DNA of 64,000 nucleotides from Sinosporangium siamense (GTDB lineage: Bacteria; Actinomycetota; Actinomycetes; Streptosporangiales; Streptosporangiaceae), in assembly GCF_016863435.1 (NCBI RefSeq), contig NZ_BOOW01000052.1:1-64000 (forward strand). The letters are read 5' to 3'. Positions 49,684 to 58,200 of this stretch are shown here, one piece after another. The first letter of the stretch is position 1. Every line of letters starts with the position of its first letter. A model generated the notes under the pieces. It searched no databases. It was not told where the DNA came from and saw only the letters and a program-made list of their open reading frames with translations. A program made the translations under genes and the position numbers.

Positions 49684-51169
49684 ATTGTCGCCCCCGCGCA
49701 CGCGGGGATGGTCCGACGACTCAGACATGGCTCGGTACCTCCGTACGGTCGCCCCCGCGCACGCGGGGATGGTCCTGTATTCACCTTCGGCATCGGGGGC
49801 GGTGGTCTGTCGCCCCCGCGCACGCGGGGATGGTCCTGTGTGCGCGGGTGCGGGGGCGCGTACGAGAACGTTGCCCCCGCGCACGCGGGGATGGTCCCTG
49901 TCCGACGCGCCACCTGCGCCACCTGCGCCACCTAAGAACGTCGCCCCCGCGCACGCGGGGATGGTCCTTGCGGGAGCGCCCATGACCGGGTCGTCGATTA
50001 GTCGCCCCCGCGCACGCGGGGATGGTCCTCCGCACGGCCAGGCATCCGCACTCAGCAGCCTGTCGCCCCCGCGCACGCGGGAATGGTCCGAGAGAGGACA
50101 CGACCGTGTCCAGTATCCCCCAGTCGCCCCCGCGCACGCGGGGATGGTCCGGCGATTACCGCCGCGTTGAGGGACCACGTCTCGTCGCCCCCGCGCACGC
50201 GGGGATGGTCCCAACACTCCCCGCGGCGGTGCTGGACACCTGTGGTCGCCCCGGCGCACGCGGGGATGGTCCGGCGACCTGCACCGCCACATCGGCACCC
50301 TGCCCGTCGCCCCCGCGCACGCGGGGATGGTCCGAACTTCCGCGTCGGGCTCGCCCCCGGGTACGCGTCGCCCCCGCGCACGCGGGGATGGTCCGCGCCG
50401 CCGAGATGTTGGAGTTGGTGCAGCAGTGTCGCCCCCGCGCACGCGGGGATGGTCCCGGACTGGTGAGCCGCTCATATGGCTCCCCTTCGTCGCCCCCGCG
50501 CACGCGGGGATGGTCCCACGAGTCTCTGGATTGGGCTTTTCCCAGGACTGTCGCCCCCGCGCACGCGGGGATGGTCCGACATCGTCGACCTCCTCACCAC
50601 CGCCGCCTTCGTCGCCCCCGCGCACGCGGGGATGGTCCGGCCATCTGGCACCTCGTACGGCAGCGCCAGACGTCGCCCCCGCGCACGCGGGGATGGTCCC
50701 CGGGGCGGCCTGATCAAGGGCATGATCGTGGTGTCGCCCCCGCGCACGCGGGGATGGTCCGGGCTGATGACCCGTCGGCAGCTCCGCGAGCTGGTCGCCC
50801 CCGCGCACGCGGGGATGGTCCCTGCTGGACCAGGGGATGCCAGAGGAGGTCATCGTCGCCCCCGCGCACGCGGGGATGGTCCTGTGAACCCCAGCGCCTT
50901 GGAGCCGGTGTGCACCTCGCCCCCGCACACGCGGGGATGGTCCACTCGTGCGGACCTTGTCCAAGCCCCAGCCGATGTCGCCCCCGCGCACGCGGGAATG
51001 GTCCCACCTATCTGATGCGGCAGAGCATCATCCGGTGGTCGCCCCCGCGCACACGGGGATGGTTCGGCGAGGTGCCTGATAGCCGCCATTGTCGCTGTGA
51101 GGTCTCAGGACATCGGAAAACTTCGAACCTACGGGTTCGGGGGGTTCGTATTTTTGCCTGAGGCTTATA

Positions 51170-51400
51170 AAACGGACGGGGTCGATGACGAGCTCGCGAA
51201 GGAGTTCGTCAGCGGCGGTGGCGACGACGCGGACGTGGAGATCGTCGCCAAGCAGGAGAACATGGGTCTAGGCGTGGGTTCGCCCGACACCGATGTGGTG
51301 CAAGCGTCCGGCCATTTGCAGGGCGACCACCCCGGAGTCGTCGATGCACTCGCGACGCACCCGGGCGTGGGTGTCGGCGCTACGGTCGGCGGCAGGGAAC
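51170..51400 (-). pseudogene. Integrase/transposase C-terminal remnant with in-frame stop
   Basis: On the minus strand the frame reads HARVRRECIDDSGVVALQMA, then GRLHHIGVGRTHA, a TAG stop at about 51270, and continues in the same frame with THVLLLGDDLHVRVVATAAD and ELLRELVIDPVR. This matches, from memory, the C-terminus common to actinobacterial IS481-type integrase-core proteins. The catalytic core is missing upstream. It lies just beyond the leader-distal end of array 2. Confidence 0.7.
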
Positions 51401-51584
51401 CGCCTTAGCCAGCAAGGATTTGTCAACCCGCCTTTGCGAACCTCGTCCCTCCGGCGAGGTATCCCGAACATACTCGCTGCCATGAACCCCGGCGAGCGCA
51501 CGCAGTAGGGCTGATGCGGGTACTTAAGCCCGGCTTCTGCGAGTAACCGATTGATGGGAACGGTCGCGGGGCGCGACACCAGGT

Positions 51585-52388
51585 TTATGGAAGACCTCGA
51601 TCAGGCCAAGAAGGTGTCTTCATCCCACTCCTGCGGCTGAGCGACCACAAGAGTGGAAGACCCAGCCGGAGCTCTAAGCCCGCTGAAGGGTCCGGCAGCT
51701 CCTCATAACTGTCGACGCATTCCTGGCCGAAGTGCTCAGCAAGATAGCCGCTGTTGCGCAATGCCATAACCAGCAGGGTGAATCCGTGACGTGCCGACTC
51801 CGGGTGTGTCGATGCCTTGGGGCTGATGGCCGATTCCGATAGGGGCGAGGCTCTGTGAAGTGACGGAGCTTTTTGGCTCGAGCGATGAGCTCGCAAAACG
51901 ACTCCTCCTGGGTGAGCACTGTGGGTCGCTCCCAAAGGTCGTCCACCTGGCCCCGGGGTGACCAGATCCGGAGGTCCACGCCGACAAGCTCTCGAATCCG
52001 AACAGGTGCCAGCTCAGTGGAATGCCTCGGTGAGCAACAACTCAGCCTTTGATGTCCAGTCCCGGCTAGCAGAGGCCACGATGAGGTTGGCCTCGGAAAC
52101 GAACAGCTCGACGGGCCAGGCCGGCTCATAGCTGCTGAGATCGATCACAGGAGCGTCCTCCGATGCTCCCGTCGGCAGGTCGGCTGGCCCGGCGCTAAGC
52201 CCGGCCACCGATGTCGGGAGGGCGTCTCTGGGGCAAGGCGGGAATCGGAGATCCGTCGGCACCCGCGATCTTGAGGAGAGGTAACGTCCAAGCGTTCCCG
52301 TCTTGAACCTGTCACCGCCGGAGAGAGCCTCCCGCCGTGGCCTCAGAAGCTCGCCGCCTTCCGCAGACGACTGATCTATGTCACCCAC
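51585..52388 (-). pseudogene. Multiply frameshifted gene of unknown family
   Basis: Three minus-strand frames each carry a protein-like stretch in order. 52388-52014 starts MGDIDQSSAEGGELLRPRRE and includes YEPAWPVELFVSEANLIVAS. About 52025-51850 includes RIRELVGVDLRIWSPRGQVD and LTQEESFCELIARAKKLRHF. About 51820-51585 includes HGFTLLVMALRNSGYLAEHF and ECVDSYEELPDPSAG. At least two frameshifts separate them. No family is recognised. The coding look of each part and absence of one continuous frame indicate decay. Confidence 0.5.
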
Positions 52389-52428
52389 TGAGGTCTCGTC
52401 CCACTAACGAATGACTAACAAACGATCA

Positions 52429-52463
52429 AGAGGCCAGCCCCGAGAGTTCGGGATCTGGCCTCT
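52429..52463. terminator. Bidirectional hairpin terminator
   Basis: Outer arms AGAGGCCAG and CTGGCCTCT enclose an inner pair CCCGA/TCGGG around GAGT. It sits 18 nt from the tRNA fragment and would end transcription entering from the right on the minus strand. Confidence 0.7.
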
Positions 52464-52480
52464 GAGCTGGGAAAACAGGG

Positions 52481-52521
52481 TGGGGCTACCAGGACTTGAA
52501 CCTGGGACCTCTTCCTTATCA
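52481..52521 (-). other. tRNA 3' fragment, candidate attachment site
   Basis: On the minus strand the sequence reads as a tRNA 3' half: CTGATAAGGAAG (anticodon loop with GAT, suggesting isoleucine), AGGTC variable region, T-arm CCAGG-TTCAAGT-CCTGG and acceptor TAGCCCCA. The 5' side of the anticodon stem does not pair and no D-arm follows, so homology stops at the anticodon loop. Such fragments are left by integration into tRNA genes. Confidence 0.65.
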
Positions 52522-52653
52522 GGCAAAGCAGGTGAGGGTGCGATCACGGCTGATATCGCCCCTCACCTGGCCATACGGTCCACGTTGATCCACGTGCGTC
52601 CGGCCGTTGTCACCCAGTTGGTCACCCAGAAACGGGAGACACGAAGGTGACGC

Positions 52654-53423
52654 CTAGGCCGATTCAACCGCTGAGGTCTGGCCTTCCCAGACGTCCCGGC
52701 CCGCCTTCCACAGCTCCGACGCATGGAAGGCGAATCGGTCGAACAGTCCGTCGTCCTGGTAGCGGCGTAGATGCAGCATCGGCGAATCGTGGCCGACCAG
52801 ATTCGCCAGATGCGGTGTCACCAGCATCTCGGAGTCGAAGCGGAACACGCTCATCGCGATGTGCTCGTCACCGAACCTCGCTTCAATGCCCGCCACGTCT
52901 CGAAGCGGCTTCAGCTCGTTGAGGGAGATGTGGATGCGGGTGGAGACGGTCAGGGGAACGGCTTCAACCTCCTCGCGGCGCCGCCTGACGTCGCTGTCCG
53001 GGTCACCGAGCAGAAACCGTATCCTGCACCCCTGCCCGGCCTTGGTCTTGAGCACCTTGGCAAGGTTGGGGTGCTCCAACCACAGGAAGTAGTTCGTGTA
53101 CCCCGCGAACACCATCTCGTCCCGCGCTGAGGTGATCAGGGAGCGCCAGACCGACTTGGGGCAGGCCGACCTATAGGGGTAGACGGCCAGGACCTCACGG
53201 TCCGGCCCTGTCTTGACGGTGTTCCGGATTGCCTCTGGCCACAACACGGCTGCATCAACTCCTAGCGCCTCGGCTGCCGCCCACTGGTGGCGAGGGTGCG
53301 GTATGCGCGTCTCGTCCTGCAACCAGCGTCCACCGTCTTCGGGTCGACCCCACATCGAGTCGCGAGACTGCGGTCATCGAGTTGAGCGGCAAACATCGCG
53401 CGACGTAAAGGCGTATTGGCCAC
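52654..53423 (-). pseudogene. XRE-type HTH / DUF5919-like regulator with one frameshift
   Basis: The first part starts at GTG 53423 (MANTPLRRAMFAAQLDDRSL then ATRCGVDPKTV), a typical actinobacterial XRE helix-turn-helix. Near 53330 one base is missing; the next frame continues RWLQDETRIPHPRHQWAAAE, ALGVDAAVLWPEAIRNT and SARDEMVFAGYTNYFLWLEH, ending near RDVWEGQTSAVESA. The joined protein matches the usual order of HTH plus effector domain (DUF5919 type). A translation product could only start at 53355 and would lack the HTH. A sequencing error at this base would restore the gene. Confidence 0.75.
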
Positions 53424-53629
53424 TGAGCACCTCGGCTCTTCAGGCGTCGGGACGTTTTCGACCTTAACTTCAAACGTCCCAAACGTCTCTTGAACGCGGT
53501 GGGTTCGTCATCGGTTGCGAGCAACGATCGTTTCCAGCTCCACAAGCTACTCGAAAGGCACCCGAACACCGGCGTCGTCCAATCGGACGGCATCACCGTC
53601 CCGGCAGCCGTGAAGAAGCGAGCAGACGT

Positions 53630-53899
53630 ATGGAAACGAGTGATCAGCAAGAGCAGTACGTCCACCTGACCGACCTGGCCTGGAGGTTGCATGAGCTACG
53701 GCGTGTGGTCTCGATCGTGCTGGTTCCAGAGCAAGCGCCCTTCCTCAGGCCGAGGAACCCGGCATTCGGCCGAATCCTGGTCAAAGCGACAGCGCAGGAT
53801 CAGGAATGGTTCTTCACCTGGGGGCGGGGAGGGGATCAGCGTATCCCGGTGAATGCGGAGGACTCCGCGCGTCGGATAGCAAGGCTGCTGGTCGCATGA
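53630..53899 (+). CDS. Small conserved-type protein preceding an ATP-binding regulator
   Basis: 89 residues, starting METSDQQEQYVHLTDLAWRL and containing PRNPAFGRILVKATAQDQEW with FFTWGRGGDQRIP. Proteins of this size often precede GHKL ATP-binding regulators in actinomycetes. Its stop overlaps the next gene (ATGA), showing coupling. No catalytic motif is seen; it may bind its partner. Confidence 0.65.
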   Translation: METSDQQEQYVHLTDLAWRLHELRRVVSIVLVPEQAPFLRPRNPAFGRILVKATAQDQEWFFTWGRGGDQRIPVNAEDSARRIARLLVA

Positions 53900-54378
53900 G
53901 GGTCGTCGGAATCGGGTGGGGCGACACCGACCATCCAGCGCGAATTCGTCAAGGCGCCGAATTCCCTCGCCGGGTGGATATACCGGGTACTCCTTGTCAG
54001 GTTGCCTGGGTTCGGCGGTGGGTGCACGAGTTCCTTGACCTGGAATGTGTAGCAGCCGAGACCAGTGAGGTCATTGTCCTGCTGACCAGTGAATTGGTCA
54101 CCAACGCGGTGGTGCATTCCCACTCCGGAGACGGAGAGGTCACCGTACTGCTGGACCTCAACCACGAGCATGCCCGGATCCGCCTGGACGTCATCGACAA
54201 CGGACCCGCCGTCGTGGTGGCGCCCGTGTGCGAGGACCCCGACCGTGAGGGCGGGCGCGGACTCGCGCTGGTGGACGGACTGGCCGACCGGTGGGGCGGC
54301 TACCTGGACGAGCACGGCACCGGCGTGTGGTTCGAGCTCTGCATCCCCGCGTGGGCCGACGAGGACGGCGGTGCCTGA
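53896..54378 (+). CDS. GHKL ATP-binding protein, RsbW/anti-sigma kinase type
   Basis: About 160 residues from ATG 53896. The N-box is LLTSELVTNAVVHSHSGDG, the G1 box DVIDNGPAVVV (Gly-Pro variant) and the G2 region DREGGRGLALVDGLADRWGG. This single-domain class acts as anti-sigma kinase or binds STAS partners. It sits between two small genes, all joined by overlapping starts and stops (ATGA, TGATG). It is oriented toward the large RHS gene. Confidence 0.88.
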   Translation: MRVVGIGWGDTDHPARIRQGAEFPRRVDIPGTPCQVAWVRRWVHEFLDLECVAAETSEVIVLLTSELVTNAVVHSHSGDGEVTVLLDLNHEHARIRLDVIDNGPAVVVAPVCEDPDREGGRGLALVDGLADRWGGYLDEHGTGVWFELCIPAWADEDGGA

Positions 54379-54953
54379 TGGACATCGACAGGCTGACGAT
54401 GGCGCCCCAACGGCACGGAGGCCCCATCTCCGAGGTGCCCGATCCGGTGTTCCGGGGACAACCGCGGCCGGTTTTCGTCCCCCCGACGGGTGCGGACGAC
54501 CCACGGCTGACACGGGCTGTGGCGCGCCTGAGGCCCGGCGGGCTGGTCTGGCGGCGGCTGTTCCCCTGCCGCGCGGACTGCATACGGCCGACGCGTGCGT
54601 TCGTGCTGTACATGACCGAGGGGCACCCCCTGGCCGACTACGCCGTAATCGCGGTGTCGGAGCTGGCCCGGCTGGCGGTGACACGGGGCGCGGACAGGCC
54701 GTTCTTCACCTCGTTCGTCGTGGAGGTCAAGCAGTTCGGCCCCCTAGCCGAAAGACTGCGCCTCAGCGTGTACGACTGCGGCCCCAGGGGCATCCCCACC
54801 TACCGGGAGCGCCACGTCACGGTCATCGACCGGCTCCCGCCGGGAGAGGTGGGCGACCTGGGGATGGAACTGATCCACGCACTGCCCGCGACCACTCGTC
54901 GGACACGCGGGTGCGGATTCTGGGCGGCATTTCCTCAGCACGACCGATGCTGA
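54378..54953 (+). CDS. GHKL-like protein with degenerate nucleotide site
   Basis: About 191 residues from ATG 54378, whose start overlaps the previous stop. The layout echoes an ATP-binding anti-sigma protein: AVIAVSELARLAVTRGADRP occupies the N-box position, RLRLSVYDCGPRG the G1 position and DLGMELIHALPATTRRTRGC the G2 position. The N-box Asn is absent and the glycines are changed, so it probably does not hydrolyse ATP. It may be a paralogue that works as a partner of the intact protein upstream. Confidence 0.6.
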   Translation: MDIDRLTMAPQRHGGPISEVPDPVFRGQPRPVFVPPTGADDPRLTRAVARLRPGGLVWRRLFPCRADCIRPTRAFVLYMTEGHPLADYAVIAVSELARLAVTRGADRPFFTSFVVEVKQFGPLAERLRLSVYDCGPRGIPTYRERHVTVIDRLPPGEVGDLGMELIHALPATTRRTRGCGFWAAFPQHDRC

Positions 54954-55278
54954 TCGCCATTGCCACACCGTCCCAATCACACACGGCAGGCCAGCCCCAA
55001 ATATTGACAGTCGCACCTGCCGCCACAGCAGCGACGACAGGTGTGATGCACATCACACAGAACCTCCCAGGATGCTGCGCGGCCTCCTTCGCCCGCCTTT
55101 AGCAGGGGACTCAGTCAATCACCTCCCTACCGCCGGGCCCACTTCTGACTCTCCGTCTCAAACCCGCCACCGAGTCGATCTTTACAGATTCCTTACATCC
55201 ATTCACTCTCTAGGTTGATCACCTTTAGTCCGGTTTGTGGCAGGGCTTTCTGTTATCACCATTGAGTGGAGGAATGTC
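54954..55278. other. Intergenic region upstream of the RHS gene
   Basis: 325 nt with no gene I can support. The last 150 nt are AT-richer. TTTACAGATTCCTTACATCC near 55181-55200 could include promoter elements, but I cannot assign them. GGAGG at 55268-55272 precedes the proposed TTG start of the RHS gene. Confidence 0.4.
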
Positions 55279-58200
55279 TTGACGCGTGCGCGAATACCTT
55301 TGTTCGTCACGTTAATTACAGGGACCGCAGCGGCAGTGTTGATCTCCGGGGTAGGCGTTCCCCCCGGACTGACGAGTGCGGCTGCGAGCGCCGCATCGAT
55401 CGCCAAGAGCGATGAGCCGTCGATCAACGGCAGACCCGTACCGAAGAAGAAGTACGGCAAGGGCGCGGAAGAAACAACACCCCGCCCCGAACGGCGCGAA
55501 CCAGTCTGGCCGAAAGCCGGCAAGGTGCAAGTCGCTCTGGCACAGGAGCTGGCTCCCGCCGGGGACCTGCCCGTGCAGGTGGCCGCGGCCGGTTCGGCGG
55601 GGCAAGTGCAGATCGAGACGCTGAACGCCGAAGCAGTGCGCAAGCTCGGCGCGGCTGGCCTTGCCGTACGCCTGTCGCGTGCCGATAACGCAACGAAGGC
55701 GGCCAAAGTCAAGGCTGGCTTCTCGTATGCGGACTTCAAGGACGCACACGGAGGCGACTTCGCCGGGCGCCTCCAACTCGTGCGCCTGCCGGAATGTGCG
55801 CTGACCGACCCGAAGGCCAGGGGCTGCAAGACGCAGGGCACCGTGGTGAAATCGGTCAACGACCAGAAGGCCGGGCGGCTGGTGGCCGAGGTCGAGGCCG
55901 CGTCCGGGTCCACCCCGGCTGGAGGGTTCGTCTATGCGCTGATGGCTGGCCCGTCCGGCCCTTCGGGCAACTTCACCGCAACCGACCTCAAGCCCAGCGG
56001 AACCTGGCAGGCCGGCAAGAGCAGCGGCGACTTCAGCTACCAGTACCCGCTGCCCGAGGCGCCCTCCGCCGGCGGCGACGGTCCCGACCTGGCCTTGGAG
56101 TACAGCGCGTCCTCGCTCGACGGGCAGGGCGCCTGGACCAACAACCAGTCCGGGGTCGTCGGCGCGGGCTGGGACCTCAACGCGGGGTTCATCGAGCGCC
56201 GCTTCCAGCGGTGCAGCCTGCAGTTCGCCTACGACTGGGAAGGCAACCCCTTCTGGGATGCGACCGAGGGCGGCTCCCGGGGGGCGGTCTGCTGGGAGTC
56301 TCCCGACGCGAACGACGGTGACTCCTCCACCAACGACCTCACCCAGTCCGAACTGGTGCTGAACGTCGCCGGCCAGTCCTCGCAGATCGTCAAGGACCGC
56401 ACCGGCGGCACCTGGAAGACCGTGCCCGACCTGGGGTGGAAGGTCGAGGAGGTCGCCGGGGGCGCGAACGGCGAAGCCTACTGGCGGGTGACGACCCAGA
56501 GCGGCCAGGTCTACCGGTTCGGCTCCACGGCCGACGCCCAGTGGCGCCTGCCGTACGTCGGCAACGACGCGGGCGAGCCCTGCAACAACAAGTTCACCAC
56601 CGCGACCGTACCCCCGACCTGCACCGCCGTGTGGCGCTGGAACCTGGACCGCGAGGCGGACTCCCGCGAGAACCTCATCGACTACGCCTACGACCGCGAG
56701 CAGAACTGGTTCTGCCTGCCCAGCTGCACCAGCGAGCAGGCCAGGGTCCTGCCCTACGACCGGGGCGGAATGCTGACGACGGTCCAATGGGGGCACAACG
56801 GCCAGGTCGCAGGAAGCGTGCCCACTGCCAGGACCAGCTTCAGCGGGGTGAGCCGAGGCACGACCGACGTGCCGACAGACCTCTCATGCGCCGCCGCGAC
56901 CGGATGCACCAACAAGGACCTGGCCTTCTTCACCACCAAGAAGCTCGGGACCGTCACCGCCGAGTCGCGCAACCCGACCACCGGAAACTGGGACTCGGTC
57001 GAGCAGCTCTCCTTCTCCCACGAGTGGATCTACACGCGCACCGACTTCATGAGCCCCTACGACCCGGTGATGTGGCTCGACAAGATCTCCCGCACCGGCC
57101 TCGCAGGCACCTCCATCACCATGCCGCCGGTCGACTTCGACGCGGTAATGCGGGCCGGGCGGATGCACTACGACGACATGTCGGACTGGACAAGCCTGCT
57201 GTCGTGGCGCATGGTGCCCCGGATCGGGGTCATCCAGAACGGCCTGGGCGGTCGCACCGAGGTGACCTACGGCCAAGCCGACCCCTGCTCGGGCGGCAAC
57301 GGCAGGGACGGCTCCAACTACCACGCCGACCACACGGGCGACTGCTACAAGGTCGACCAGACCAACGGAAGCAACGTCGCCTGGGTCGTGCACTACAAGC
57401 AGCTGGCCACTCAGGTGGTCGAACGCGACATGGTCGGCGCCTCACCCGACATGGTGACCGCCTACGAGTACCTCGGTTCGCCCGGCTGGGCAGCCCCGGT
57501 CGACTACGCGGGCCCCGGCCTCGCGCCGCCGTCCTCGGACTGGCGCGGCTACCAGACCGTCCGCACGATCGAGGGCTCGGGCACCGACCCGGCACGGTAC
57601 ACGGTCACCAGCGACACCTTCTACCGCGGCATGGGCGGCACGATCGTCGACTTCGACGGCGTGAGCCGTACCGACTCCCGCGAGCTGCAGGGACGCCCGC
57701 TCCAGGACCAGACCTGGACGATGACCGCCTACAGCCCCCGGGCCTACACCGAAGCCGAGTCCAGCCGGTACGAGTACAGCATCACGACCACCGGAAACGG
57801 ACCCGGCATCCACGACCCGGTGCGGACAGTGACCACCCGCGAGCGCACCAGGGAACGCAAGACCGGCGGAACCTGGAGATACACCGACCAGGTCATGACC
57901 TACAACGCCGACGGCCTGCCCGCGACGGTCAACGACAAGGGCGAGGACGGCGTCGCCTCCGACAACTCCTGCACGTCCACGACCTATGCCCGCAACACCG
58001 CCTCCGGCCAGTGGATGACCGCCTTCCCCTCGACCGTCGAGGAGCGGGCCGGGGACAGCTGCACCACCGGCGCGGTCACAGGGCGTACGGTCACCCTCTA
58101 CGACGGCGGCAGCGACCCAGCCACCAACACCCCCACCGACGGCAACGTCACCCAGACCCGCTTCTCGGTGTCGCCGACGGTCACCACCAGCACCTCCGGC

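Larger units (their letters stand above)
47821..51065 (+). CRISPR. CRISPR array 2, type I-E, 31 repeats, split by an IS
   Basis: Repeats of 28 nt start GTCGCCCCCGCGCACG and end GGGGATGGTCC. Eight lie at 47821-48275 (every 61 nt) and 23 at 49687-51065, with the IS630 element between. Spacers are 33 nt apart from one of 42 nt at 49898-49939. Repeat variants: T for C at 49871-ish, GGGAATGG at 50062 and 50977, CCCCGGCGC at 50245, several changes at 50916, and an altered last repeat at 51038. Most degenerate copies are at the right end, consistent with the leader at the left beside cas2. Confidence 0.98.

Noticed and set aside
50341-50366. Spacer containing a repeat-like CTCGCCCCCGG stretch, considered as an extra truncated repeat
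   Set aside because: The 61-nt period is intact around it and the match covers only about nine GC-rich bases.
49666-50991. Long minus-strand open frame across array 2 with a repeating peptide
   Set aside because: It is the CRISPR repeats read as protein; the 61-nt period gives shifting frames and no gene signals.
51097-51408. 103-codon plus-strand frame after array 2
   Set aside because: It is antisense to an integrase C-terminus remnant that reads sensibly on the minus strand.
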